Origin: Batillaria attramentaria
Taxonomy: Eukaryota > Mollusca > Gastropoda > Batillariidae
Direction of reading: 5' to 3'
NCBI GenBank assembly: GCA_018292915.2
Contig: JACVVK020000208.1
Span: 917,501 to 981,500, forward strand
Length of the DNA: 64,000 nucleotides
The notes beneath the pieces were generated by a model. The model searched no databases and was not told the DNA's origin. It saw only the letters and a list, made by a program, of their open reading frames with translations. Positions 34,501-43,400 of this stretch are shown piece by piece. The position numbers were made by a program, and so were the translations under genes. Each line of letters starts with the position of its first letter. Positions within the stretch are counted from its first letter, which is position 1.

Positions 34501-35266
34501 AAACGCAGGCAACATTCCTCCACATATACATTTAACTACAAACAGCTGTATAGAAATGAGGAAACATACCCTTCTGGAATATTTGGCAGATCCTGCAAAA
34601 AATAGATTGAAATGAATGAATTTTGAATGAGAAACAAAAATTAAGTAATTATAATTTGGCATATTATGAATTATAAGTGATTGGTGAATTATGAGTGATA
34701 ACAGTTTCTTGATTCTTGTTGCTGGTTGTGGGTTTCTTACATGTTATTTATGTCCAGGAGTAAATTTTCATTATTTCACTTGAATTAGAGGGAGATTCCG
34801 ACTGCGAAGTGTTGAAAAAGCTGTGATACAGGCAACTTTCATCTATGAAATTCTGCAACAAAAGGATGCTCGCCATGTTGTGGTCAAAGCCGAGCTCAAC
34901 CAAGGGGGACTACTACCGCTACTCGCGTCGTCGTCCCAAAGGGCATTTGGGAAAGAGAGTATTTGTCGATAATTTACATTATTCCATTTTGATTCGTATA
35001 CTTGTCTTGAACGACGCAGCATTTGATGAACTTGAACAGATATGAAATGCGGGACGTTGTACCATTGATGATAAAGTCGAGCATCATTTAAAACAAAAAA
35101 AAATCAAATACAATCATTTCTCGAATGAAACATAGTCCATGCTCAAGATGGTTTTCTATGTTCAAACACGACATACATGATTAAAACAAAGTATATTCCG
35201 TATGGTGACAAAAGACTTACCATGTCCAGTGGCGCAGAGGAGTATCAGAATACACGTCCACAGCAT
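22148..35266 (-). CDS. Secreted trypsin-like (S1) pseudoprotease B
   Basis: Seven exons with matching phase: 35266-35221, 34592-34570, 34285-34134, 31847-31747, 30830-30669, 23407-23286 and 22300-22148 (759 nt, 252 aa). Exon 1 encodes a signal peptide (MLWTCILILLCATGH). The S1 fold is visible in DAPSLVLVETYDF, VTAVYVTAGSVNFD, the Asp102-like GANDSLYVLEL, and CLLAGWGERPEE. Where active proteases have GDSGGP there is NYDGP, so the catalytic Ser is Tyr. No AAHC motif is present, and the Cys42-Cys58 pair is missing. The protein should be secreted and non-catalytic; S1 homologues of this kind act as binding proteins or regulators in immunity and coagulation in other invertebrates. Introns hold the full-length LINE, SINE-1 copies and purine repeats. 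Exon 6 is 122 nt, as in copy A. A role is inferred only. Confidence 0.85.
22425..22806 (-). mobile_element. SINE-2 copy, full length
   Basis: Begins at the (AAT)n tail (22411-22437), then GCGCCGCGAACTGAACCCAA, CACGTGGTGCGAAGGGTCAG and CCGGAGTACCCGGAGAGAAC, ending at the tRNA-like head TCTCTTAACCACTAGACCA. It is directly joined to a SINE-1 copy at 22811. It lies downstream of exon 6, in intron 6 of pseudoprotease B. Confidence 0.88.
22811..23132 (-). mobile_element. Two partial SINE-1 copies
   Basis: 22811-22915 and 23026-23132 each contain GGGTGATATCAAAGACGGG and AAATATTTGGCCCC in reverse orientation. The first retains the box-B-like GATTCGAACTCACAACC; the second is truncated at CCCAGACGG. 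Both lie in intron 6 of pseudoprotease B. Confidence 0.85.
23811..27497 (-). CDS. LINE ORF2: AP endonuclease, reverse transcriptase, RNase H
   Basis: 1228 aa, uninterrupted. It nicks target DNA, reverse-transcribes element RNA and degrades the RNA strand. Endonuclease, residues about 1-230: HWNCRGFRANFEELK, QETFL, GDFNGHAPLWGSD and GSDHFPVI. RT, about 480-760: VVPIPKPGRDHSDPGNYRPI, GFRQGRSTVDHL, DLEKAYDTTW, GVPQGSILSPVLF, and FVDDFA (active-site DD; the first residue of the usual YADD box is F). RNase H, about 970-1100: FTDGSKSEDG, YSAELRAI, LTDSLSALQAL and WVPGHAGIRGN, with the expected D, E, D and H-type positions. A C-terminal CVPCDEPFTVHHFLISC looks like a zinc-binding CCHC motif. It starts 41 nt after the ORF1 stop. 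Confidence 0.95.
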   Translation of the reverse strand: MATNTIIHWNCRGFRANFEELKILVNSLKPGVVALQETFLQESSPASFTGFNFVHQGSSSERPHGGVGILIRKDILHSPVHLNTQLQAIAVRISLHKSVTVCSIYLPPSERVSSRDLNSLIDQLPRPFLLLGDFNGHAPLWGSDHSNDRGQVLEDLFSSLDLCVLNDGSPTYLHPATGTSSVLDLSVCDPSLVLDFEWRVHDDLCGSDHFPVILSTASSEEDATVGRWNLKKANWDLFSASCRSRLAEEAVMSSEDPASAFTNILIEVANDAIPKTSTIHKGPKIPWFNQQCKNAQKDRKRAQRRAFRCPSQANILAFKQSRAKARFIYKQQRRLSWRQFVSGLSSKAPSQKIWKAIRRIKGKADTSSIRHLRVGDRLVTDKKAVADLLASTLSHNSSSDHYSTSFQRIKQLKESSPCNFQSTNTELYNSLFSQAELQQALQKSNDSAAGLDSVHYQLLTHLPEEALSVLLSVYNHIWTTGVFPPSWREAVVVPIPKPGRDHSDPGNYRPIALTSCLCKTMERLVNARLVWVLESEGLLSDLQCGFRQGRSTVDHLVRFESFIRDGFINKQHTVAIFFDLEKAYDTTWKYGILSDLHDIGFRGRLPIFIDKFLTGRSFRVRVGSTLSDCQEQEMGVPQGSILSPVLFSLKINNIVKSVTKGTDASLFVDDFALCVKGKSLHRVERHLQLCINSVQKWVAENGFKFSPSKTVCMHFTKLHGVFPEPALSIDGSPVKVVQEAKFLGLIFDRRLTFLSHIKYLRASCMKALDVLRVVGHTDWGGDRTVLLRLYRALVRSKLDYGCIVYSSASKSTIKLLNTVHHEGLRICLGAFRTSPVHSLYAEAGEPSLALRRTRLMLNYVLKLKANPDNPAFNCVFHPVYEDLYDVHKNEPKPLSLRVRPLLQAAGVDINSVEQTLFPATPPWTLPTPEVRLDLTAHKKDSTPDPIYLHGLQQILADFPGFRQIFTDGSKSEDGRVGAAAVMDGRVFTRRLADGSSVYSAELRAILLALRHVYQSVECNFLILTDSLSALQALHGRRLDHPLLVLIHELHASLIADNKDIVFIWVPGHAGIRGNRCADRAANAARDGPVEDECMPCSDFKPLVSNFVQKEWQTQWAALPENKLFKILPSLCDSLPRCRPNRREETVLSRLHVGHTHITHSHLLKGEDPPWCVPCDEPFTVHHFLISCVDLAEIRDKYYTADSLKVLFRDVPPDNIFNFLKECNLFHKI
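27539..29002 (-). CDS. LINE ORF1: zinc-knuckle nucleic-acid-binding protein
   Basis: 487 aa, open. Three successive zinc knuckles: CFKCQRFGHGQASC and CAKCGGKDHDDKDC (both CX2CX4HX4C), then CVNCKGSHPSFSKDC (a CX2CX3HX6C variant). They are followed by FPEARRI, a motif found in I/Jockey-type ORF1 proteins. A Ser/Gln/Lys-rich segment repeats SASQSK four times, and the rest is Pro/Ser-rich. The product should coat element RNA. The Met at 29002 is preceded by the long 5' UTR. DNA of this ORF is GC-richer than its surroundings. Confidence 0.92.
   Translation of the reverse strand: MNHATNTMAHTHSNIFSRNRKRVKRVDFEVDSDSETEAPRPASQSQPQSQSQSQSHSADIWPRFLIVHCTAEGKKAARLHPFLVGETLRSCTGRPDASRLRSGDLLVECKRKAHSNSLLQLQKIGDYPVTVSPHRSLNSSRGVIRDEALADLGEAELIRALKSQAVTHAKVFKTGTIILTFGQPTAPEKLWAGFYWVKVKAFIPLPLRCFKCQRFGHGQASCRNDPTCAKCGGKDHDDKDCSSSPTCVNCKGSHPSFSKDCPRWKEECTIQRIRVEQKVSFPEARRIASGSSAASSTSNTSSTSTLVSYSAALSSKPQGKEVACQTDTPPLPFTFQAKPPAVQSASQSKSASQSKSASQSKSASPSKSSLNVVTTSKVVIASPAAQGARPPSGTPGTAKSSTHGAGSGPQSQRASAPRPPVPPKPSGKKSKYKKPWGPLSARIQKGDKGVEVTNPFSVLEDMEVVTIEDRPLPPSPLVSPSKTPAVT
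30440..30540 (+). mobile_element. LINE 3' end with (GAATT)n tail
   Basis: CGTTTCGGGCTGAATAAAGTG is followed by four GAATT-type units. It has the architecture of other retroposon ends here: AATAAA, then a private microsatellite. Confidence 0.6.
30905..31400. repeat. Purine-rich (GAA/GGA)n tract split by a SINE
   Basis: Almost pure A/G DNA at 30905-31020 and 31197-31400, with internal 23-24 bp units containing AAAGCAGAAGAAGGAAAAAG. SINE-1 (31021-31196, reverse) was inserted within the tract, since the same GGAAGAAGAAG sequence lies on both sides. A shorter (CA)n is at 31480-31528. Confidence 0.88.
31021..31196 (-). mobile_element. SINE-1 copy
   Basis: Complete reverse copy: GGGTGTTTGGGTGTTTAACG to the head GGCCATCCCGGCTCCCC. 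It lies between exons 5 and 4 of pseudoprotease B. Confidence 0.9.
32010..32377 (-). mobile_element. Two adjacent SINE-1 copies
   Basis: Reverse copies at about 32010-32172 and 32195-32377. AAGTATAGTAAAGTAAAGCG between them and AAAGCGCCTCAA after the second repeat the sequence before the first, so the second insertion hit the duplicated target of the first, or the pair arose by duplication. Between 32380 and 33300 nothing else is recognised. Confidence 0.85.
33325..33935 (+). repeat. Two retroposon ends with (ATC)n(TC)n tails
   Basis: 33330-33405 reads CCGAATAAACGTTTCATCAT, then (ATC)n and (TC)n. 33845-33935 reads GGCAAGTTTGCAAACTGGCG, then ACCGTTTCATCATC and (TC)n, the reverse of 2707-2818. 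A plain (CT)n run is at 33688-33716. All lie in intron 3 of pseudoprotease B. Confidence 0.75.
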
Positions 35267-35288
35267 CTCGATCCTGTTCAGAGCACGG

Positions 35289-35350
<62 letters not shown>
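35289..35350. repeat. (CA)n just upstream of pseudoprotease B exon 1
   Basis: Pure (CA)n of about 62 bp, 22 bp 5' of the start codon on the gene strand. It probably lies in the 5' UTR or core promoter. Confidence 0.9.
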
Positions 35351-35351
<1 letters not shown>

Positions 35352-35399
35352 GGTAAACACAAGATACAAACAGCGGTTAAGTGATAAGGCCCTAGCGTT

Positions 35400-36735
35400 G
35401 AGTTAGAAAGTTACACTGAAACGTTGTGGCGTAGCTAATGACATGGGAATAGTGATAATATAAACGTTGGCTTACTTCTAACAGCAGAACGGCTGCGAGT
35501 GCTCGGAAAGAATCGTAAACTGGGGGTTTCTTCAATATTAAAGGCCACAGCGCTTTGACAACGACCGCAATGCCAAAATCAGCGCAGCTTCACTTTAATC
35601 GTATGTAGAGTCAGATGGTTTGGTCTAGTGGTTAAAGGTCTGCAATCTCAGCAAAAAGCCACAAACAGTAACCTATGTTTTTAAAACAAAATCCGGCTGT
35701 GCAAGATGCAGTCAACTCCGCTGTAGTTACGGAGTTTTCAGCGTCCCTGAAACCCCTATAAAAGCCAAGGGCAGCCTGATTTCCACAGCTCAGATTACTT
35801 TTTGACAATAAGCGAGAAAGATCGCAATGGCTAGTCTTCTCGTCTAGCGCACAGCACCCGCTAGTCAGGAAATCTACAGAAACAAATCTACGAATGTAGA
35901 CATCAGAATGTCCGATTAGATCAAGACAGAAACACTTACTAGTCGTTGCGATGAAGCGGCGCCTGTAGACCAAACGTAGCAAATGTCGGAGAACAATTTG
36001 TGTGGTTCAGGACAGGTAGTTTTGCACTGTTGTTAGTAAAGCTCACCGCATGTGGAACGAGCTAGAAGGCTTCTTGTTTTGTACAGTTTACAGTTTCACG
36101 TGCAGTTGTCACTCTCGTTACCGGTGCCCGCTGATCAGTTTAGTCAGTCGCCGCCCGAACGGAGGAGGGGAGGACAGGTGGGGGCGGATGTGGGAGTTGG
36201 ATGGTACGTGGGGATGGATGGGGTGGGGGTGGGGGGGGGGACGTGTAGAGTCGGGTACCGGGGGAGGGAGAGAAGGAGGTGGGGGTGAGCAAAACTGGTA
36301 TTTTCTATTCCGGCTATCTGCAGATGATACTCACAAGTTTAAGGCGATCATCAACGCCGGTACACAAGGCAAAAATGAAAAAGAAAATGTATGTACTATC
36401 TGCAGGCTTTTTTTTTTTTTTTTTTACTATCTTTCCTTTCCAAATCTCTCCCTAAGCGCCGTGAGCACTCAGTTAGGGTGGAGCCGTGCGCTATATCAAG
36501 TCTCCATCATCATCATCATCATCATCATGCACCAACGCGCTAGCACAAAGATCAGATGGTCAGATGAGTAGGAAGCAATAACAATGTTTTCATGAATAAT
36601 GAGGCAAATTTAGATGCTGGCTGTAATTTAAACCTTACATGGTTTGAGTAGGTGGATGTGTATAGGCTTAACGCTTACATGCATGGCAGAGAAAGAGACT
36701 CAAGACTGAAATTGTTTCAAGACTGAAATTCTCTC

Positions 36736-36774
<39 letters not shown>

Positions 36775-36856
36775 AGAACAAACAAAACACAATGAGGCTT
36801 GTGACCTAATGATCATGAACAGAAATGGCACGTAACAGTCTTCACAAAACAAAACA

Positions 36857-36889
<33 letters not shown>

Positions 36890-37445
36890 AAAACGCAATT
36901 TGCTGAACTCCAGGCGGACTTTAAGCTGTTTATCTTCCATTTGCCTAAGACCAGTTCCACGACATAATTCGGAATTATTCTGCCAGAAGGAAACATTGTA
37001 ACCAATACAGCAACCAGAAACGCGTACGAGCGTAGTACCACAAACTGACTTTGGGTTTCAGTTTGTTTTGAGGGTCCCTGTTTGGCCACTGTGTTAGTTT
37101 GTAGTGGTTTCTGTTTGTGAAACAGCGTGATTTTCCTGATTTTGGTATTTGCGCTGGGGCTGGAAGCGGAGCCAAGCTGCAAGTGAACCTGGGAGTTTTT
37201 GCGCACAAGGCAGGCCGAGGTGAGGCAAGTGGATATGAGTAAAGAGGCTTTCGGGCCGAAACAGAAAGTAGACTCGGATTACTCCGGTGAGGGCTGAGGG
37301 GAAAGAAGAAAAGAAGACACTGGACATTTTTTTTCAAACTCCTGTCACTTGCGTGTCCCTAAATGGTCTATGAATATTATTTTTGTTTCTTGAATGAAAC
37401 ACTTTAGGGGTGGCTCTGATGCCTGAGGCTCATCGGGGAATATAT
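35400..37445. other. Intergenic, between the two pseudoprotease genes
   Basis: No exon is recognised. It has a SINE-2-like head fragment (about 35617-35650, TTTGGTCTAGTGGTTAAAGG), G-rich sequence at 36165-36290, a (CAT)n retroposon tail at 36505-36530, (GA)n at 36740-36770 and (AAC)n at 36860-36890. Open frames here (for example 35982-35632, -) lack start context and similarity. Confidence 0.45.
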
Positions 37446-37449
37446 TTAC

Positions 37450-37938
37450 AGATCCATACGCTTAAGTCAAACACGCTTAAGTCGAACTTCGGATACGTCG
37501 AAGCAAAAAAATTTTCCCGGCCAAACTTGCTCTTTGTATAACTAAATTTTCCACGGATAAGTCGAACGAGTACTCAAACACGGATAAGTCAAAACTCGGT
37601 TATGTCAAACGAAATCTGCAATTTTAGCCTCGGATAAGTCGTACCAGTCGCTGGCACGGGAATTTCTTTTTGTCCTTCTGATGCATCAGCGTCAAAACAC
37701 GGCTTGCACGGAGATTTTACATTTTCCGTGCAAGTACAGGTTGACAGTGTTATGTGTCCTGCGGGCCTTAGGGCTGGTTACTTGGGTGGTAGAACACGAA
37801 ATTGGCGAGAAACACGTGCAAGAACAGAGCTAGGCGTGAGATCTGACCCTGTGCCCCTGATCTCTGAGGTTTTCTGTCGCCAGTGTTAAGAAGGTGATTT
37901 GCCGTCGGATTCGGAGGGTAAGCAGCGAGTTATTCCTG

Positions 37939-37984
<46 letters not shown>

Positions 37985-38111
37985 GAGAGAGTTTGCCGGT
38001 TGGTGCCGTTAGAGTTGGATCTTTCTGCTATTTGACTGCGTGTGTTTATATGACGTTGCACTAGAATTTATTGAGCACATGCGATCATATGACTGCGAAC
38101 GCGCGCGCGCG

Positions 38112-38165
<54 letters not shown>

Positions 38166-38885
38166 TGACGTTGCTGATCTTACAAGCAGAATAAGAGTCA
38201 GTGAAACTAGAAAAGAAAAAGAAAACATAAGCTGGAAACTTATCACCGTTTGCTGCCAGGCAGCTTTCACGTCAGAACGAAACAGCCATCAGAAAAACTT
38301 GGCTTTCTCCTTCCTCTGCATTGCATGTGTGACTATGGTAAGACCAAGCGAATACTCTGAACTGAAAGTGGACTAAAAGTGAACAAAATAGCTACGGAGA
38401 TTCGATGAAATGGCAGCTTACACGAGCGTATTGAATATAACAAATCCTAGTAGTAAGGCTCAGTATAGTTCGCACCCCTGGGCCGTACTGGGCAAACTAT
38501 TCAAACGCATCCACACTCATTTAGTAGAGTTCGCCTGCTTAGACCGGTTTAGGGTTAGGTTTAGATTTAGGGTTGGGGTTACCTTGTGGTAATGATGCAA
38601 TCGCTATGTTGTTCAGACGGTCGCAGTGCATTTACAGCAGGTGCAAATGACACAAGGGGGCGAACTATACCAACGCAGCAGCAGTAAGCTCATGTTGACC
38701 AGGGAAAATAAATTTCAGTTTCCAAACCGATTCGGGGGGGGGGGGGGGGGGAGGTGCAACTCGCTTAACTCGAAGCTAGAGTCGAAATTCGACCTTATCC
38801 GTCGTCACGGATAAGTCAAACTTCGGATACGTCGAACAAAAATCCATTTCCCCTGCGAATTCGACTTAAGCGTGTTCGACTGTAA
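37450..38885. mobile_element. pogo/Tigger-like element, non-autonomous, 1.4 kb
   Basis: Left end ACGCTTAAGTCGAACTTCGG, with repeated subterminal CGGATAAGTCGAAC motifs (37550-37650). The right end carries the inverse, TTCGACTTAAGCGTGTTCGA (38865-38885), with GGATAAGTCAAACTTCGGAT before it. TIRs of this kind and multiple subterminal GATAAGTCGAAC sites resemble pogo/Tigger elements whose CENP-B-like transposase binds repeated sites. No transposase is present. (GT)n (37940-37980), (GC)n(AC)n (38101-38162) and a smaller MITE lie inside. Assignment to pogo is by end sequence only. Confidence 0.65.
38464..38669. mobile_element. Small MITE nested in the Tigger-like element
   Basis: Ends TATAGTTCGCACCCC and GGGGGCGAACTATA are inverted repeats; TA at both edges fits a Tc1/mariner-type target duplication. 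The interior contains a degenerate telomere-like patch, GGTTTAGGGTTAGGTTTAG (about 38548-38567). About 206 bp, non-coding. Confidence 0.7.
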
Positions 38886-39230
38886 TTACATTTTGCATTT
38901 GTGGTCCACAACAGAATCAGATAATACATGTACCGTTGAAACTTAGAGCCTAGAGCCTGTGTCACGTGTTTCTGGCTGCCTGTTGCAATCAGGTGGCGAA
39001 AATGAAATATTAATTATGCTGAGTGGTATTCGTCGTCATCGTCTTCGTCGTCGTCGTTGTTGTTGTTGTTGTTGTAGCTGCTGCTGCTTTTTGTTTGTTT
39101 GTTTGTTGGGGAGGGGGGGGGGGGTTACACGGAGAACAGTCATTGTGATTTGAAAACCCATTCAGTACCCAGGAGCCTATAAGCAAGATCCAACGCGTGG
39201 CCCTTGCAGAAAACGAAAGGTTTGCCCAAA

Positions 39231-39472
39231 CTACTGTTTTCCCAGAACGACAACAGCAGACATCGTCATGTTGGCCTCGCAAGTAGACTGCCCCTCAAGT
39301 GTCATGGCAACCAACTTGGTGACGTCGCTACACTTGCACACGACCGGCCCGTTGTAGTTCAGCTGTAATTGAAAGACAAGAACTCAGATCACTGTGCTTT
39401 ACGCGACTTAATAACATTCAGGCAAAAGCTAAGCAAATGTTTGGTGGCACAGTTTTTTTTTTCTCTCTGCAA

Positions 39473-39532
<60 letters not shown>

Positions 39533-40008
39533 ATAGTTTGTTCAGTTTTGCATTCCATTTGACCCATAAGAACAAGACAATACAATATAAGCTGTGGTAG
39601 AAGTGAATTCTCACACTTCTCAAATTGAGAAGTGTGAAACCAGTATCATTACAGGATACAACATAATTAGCATAAAGGGTGCGACTGATGCTATGACTAT
39701 AGCTTCATAGTCTGATTTTCAGGCATTGACTTATATACAATGCTAGTCTGAAAGATATTGTTATGTAGCTGACAGGTTTTCACATAGTAGTTGGACTTTA
39801 AAAACTGAGGGGAAACGGTGATAATATACTGGAGTAAGACGTTTGCGAAGTGATGTGTATTTCGGGCATACTAACAGAAAATGACACAGGTCTTCAATGC
39901 AGTGCATATCGCGTTGCTTACAATCGGGATCTGTAACTGGTTCGCCAAAACGGGACACAGGGACACAGCATTTAGTGGTAGCAGAAAGCAGGTTAAATGG
40001 CACAGTAC

Positions 40009-40063
<55 letters not shown>

Positions 40064-40378
40064 TGAGAGAGAGAGGGGAGGGGGAGGGGAGGGGGCTCCT
40101 ACCTTGCACGGATATGCCTCTTCAGACAAAAGACACATGTGCAGAACGTCGGACTCGGAGAGACCACAGGCACTGCCAGCCACTACTGTCACAGCAGACT
40201 TTGAAGGCACACCAGCCAAATAGCCTAGAAAATGTATACAATATATGGAAATACTTCTTTCTTAATCTTTACTTCACGGTACTCTTCAGTCAGTGACCTG
40301 TAGGGCAAAATTATTGTCCATTAGTTATGATACAAAATAAATGATTGATTCATTAATTCATTGTTTGGTTAATTTATG

Positions 40379-40412
<34 letters not shown>

Positions 40413-43400
40413 CAGTTGGGAGAGAACACTAAGTACTCAAAGTGCGCGCTAGGTGTAAAAACCTGTTTTTCATTCTCGGTATTTATAAGTGCTTCTAAGA
40501 TCCACGGCGCTCAGGTACTTTTATCAAATGATGGTAAATGGTAAGATGGCGTCTCAAATACTGTTCGGCTGCCTCCGTTGTCATGAAAACGGCTGTGAAT
40601 AAAATAGCTAGTTCTGAACTGCTCAAGGGAGCGTTTTTCTGACCCCTTGTGTCAAAACAAACACTCAACAACAAACAAACAAACAAACATACAAAAAAGC
40701 AACAGACTATAAACAGGTTTAACAATACGTATAAACGGGTTCAATGTATTCTTACCCTTTTCGTTTGGCCGCTCTCCCCAACCCATCACATCACAAGTAT
40801 CTCCCGGTTGAGGACAGTTCTCGTCTTGGTTTATAGGGACAGGTTCCACTGTACCCTTCGTCTTGTCCAGAGGCGTTTCCAGGTTTAATGCTGTCAGATC
40901 CCCGGATGCACCAGAAATAATGGCTGAAAGTAGGAACAACACTTGTTTTTTGAAATGACGATGGCATCGACAACAACAGTGGCAATGACAATGACAGTGG
41001 CAACGACAATGACGATGATAGGGACACTGACAGAGCAAAGACAATGACATTGACAATGCAAAGACAATGACTATGGCAGTGACAAAGACAATAGCAATGG
41101 CAATGACAATGGCAATTTCAGTGGCAATGGAAATGACAATGGCATCGACACTAATAATGACAATGACAATGGCAACGACAATGTCGATGACAAGGACAAT
41201 GACAGAGCAAAGACAATGACATTGACAATGCACAGACAATGACTATAGCCGTGACAATGACAATGGCATTGGCAGTTTCAGTGGCAATGGCAGTTTCAGT
41301 GGCAATAGCAATGACAGAGTCAACGGAACTGACAATGGCATCGACACTAACAGTGACATCGACACTAACAGTGGCATCGACAATGACAGTGGCAACGACA
41401 ATGACGATGACAAGGACAATGACAATATAAAGACAATGCCAATGCAAAGACAATGACAACAACAAAGAAAATGACAATGACAGAGGCAATGACAATGACT
41501 ATGGTAACGGCAACGAACTTTGTGTTCAATTTTTTTTTCTTTTTTAAGTGACAGACACAGCAAATGGAACCTGAGAGACGGTCGGAACTCCGGGCCATCT
41601 TTTCCTGCTTCTCGTCGCTGTGTTTATCCATGTCCACGTCCCCGGCCACAACCACCATTTCGTAGGGACTGCAATGAGAATCATTGCCAAACAATTAATT
41701 CTGTATAGGGGCTCTCTCTTTCCCTAATGCCCTGGCAGACGAAGCGAGCAGCGGTAGTAGTCTCCCCTGGCTAGAGGTCGCCTATGACCCAGCATGTCGA
41801 GCATGCTTTGTTTGCAGAATTTTTCAGCTCAGTGTTGCTGTGTCATGGCCACGTGTGTGAAAATCCCTTTGCTTGCATTCCTGGGCCTGTATGTAAAAGT
41901 CGAGGTGAATTTAACCCACGGCTACGGGCCTAGCCCAGACTAGGACAAAAGAAACCCCAAAAGCAAAATTAAATATAAAAAGGAAGCGAAGAAAGGAAGA
42001 AAAAATCCTTCTATATCGGCTTAGACACCTTGCTGGAATGGGCCCGCTTCTTGATTTAAAACAACAACAACAACAAACCAGAAAATTTAACCCTAGAGCT
42101 AGTTTAGTTCGAAGTTAGACTCTAACCTCGACTATTACATACGGACCCTGGTTTTATCCACTATTTGCTATGATAAGCCATGAATACCAAGCGTCATTTT
42201 GAATAAATGACATTTCGATTCAGCCGGTTGTCTCTTTTCCCTTTCAATTGTTTTATCCCACAATGAACTCATCCTCGAAAAGCCTATGTATGTAAGTAAG
42301 TAAGTAAGTATGTAAACTAGTGTCCAAAAGAAACGATACCAAGGGTTGGCAAGGACATACAATAAAAGCAGAATAATACAGAAATTTCAGAGTGGTATAT
42401 TTCATTAGCAAATGTTTCCGGTATTCCCGAGCGCAGACGCTGTATTTAGGGCGTGGGATACGTACACCTATGTTTTTAGGCCTCGGGGGTCACTTTGCAC
42501 AAAAACATTCTGACAGCAGTTTGGTATCGTTTCTTTTGGACACTAGTTTATGTATGTATGTATGTATGTATGTATGTATGTTATGCATTATGTATGTTTT
42601 AAGATACATCCTGCAGCTCTTCATAGCTCACAGATCGACCTAAGCTTATTATGGTGACAAGAACGTAGTCTCATTTAGATGTGAGCACAATCTGAGCCGT
42701 TTCCGGGCCGTTGTTGCTGTGATATGAGCCAAAATACGAGTGTACCGACTACTGCACTTAAATGTGGCATGCGTAAGCCATAAATGGGCATTGTTATCAC
42801 GTGACACCTAATTACCCTACAACTGTAAACACGTAAACGATACGAGCTGGCATGGCTTTCTGGTTCAGTCCCGTGTAGTCACAGGTCAGCGCCAGGCCCA
42901 CGCGCATGCAGTCAGTCTGACCTACTTAGGGCGCTTGCCCCTCTTTGTCTTAATCGTTACGGCAGCGTGCCTCTCGGAACACCAATCGACAATTTTGTTA
43001 GCAGCGATTTTCTCGCCTAGCACGAGTGTGAAGTACTGGCACAGCTAACGCAGAAGCAATACTAACTGACGACAAGGTGAAATCCAGTGTTGACAGGTAC
43101 ATCCGGGTGACCGTCAGAAGGGCGCGAGGTCACCAGTTTGTCTTTTCGCAGACGAACCCTAATGGCTGCCGCTATACTCGATACGTACTAAATTCGGGCA
43201 GGGTGTACAGTTCACATGGGGTCGATGGCAACATTACAAGTTATTTATTTATTCATGCCCTTGGTCAAAAAACAAATTTGTTCTTGATGGACACAATAAA
43301 GTCGTTTGAATCTTGAATCTTGAATCTTTACCGATCTCTAAGATAGACTTTGGGAAGAGCACTGGGCCAACAATGGGAGCTGTTCAACCTGCAGGAAGAA

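Noticed and set aside
35632..35982. Minus-strand open frame of 116 codons
   Set aside because: Cysteine- and serine-rich without a repeated pattern, no signal peptide and no homology that I recognise; it lies in repeat-rich intergenic DNA.
38548..38582. Interstitial telomere
   Set aside because: Only a few degenerate TTAGGG-like units inside a MITE; not enough for a telomere call.
37450..38885. Interspersed direct repeats as a possible CRISPR-like array
   Set aside because: The GATAAGTCGAAC repeats are unevenly spaced, inverted at the far end, and in a eukaryotic genome; a transposon end explains them.
40652..41563. Val/Ile- and Ser/Leu-rich frames up to 195 codons looking like membrane proteins
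   Set aside because: They translate the (GACAAT)n array; only the part at 40756-40923 is a real exon.
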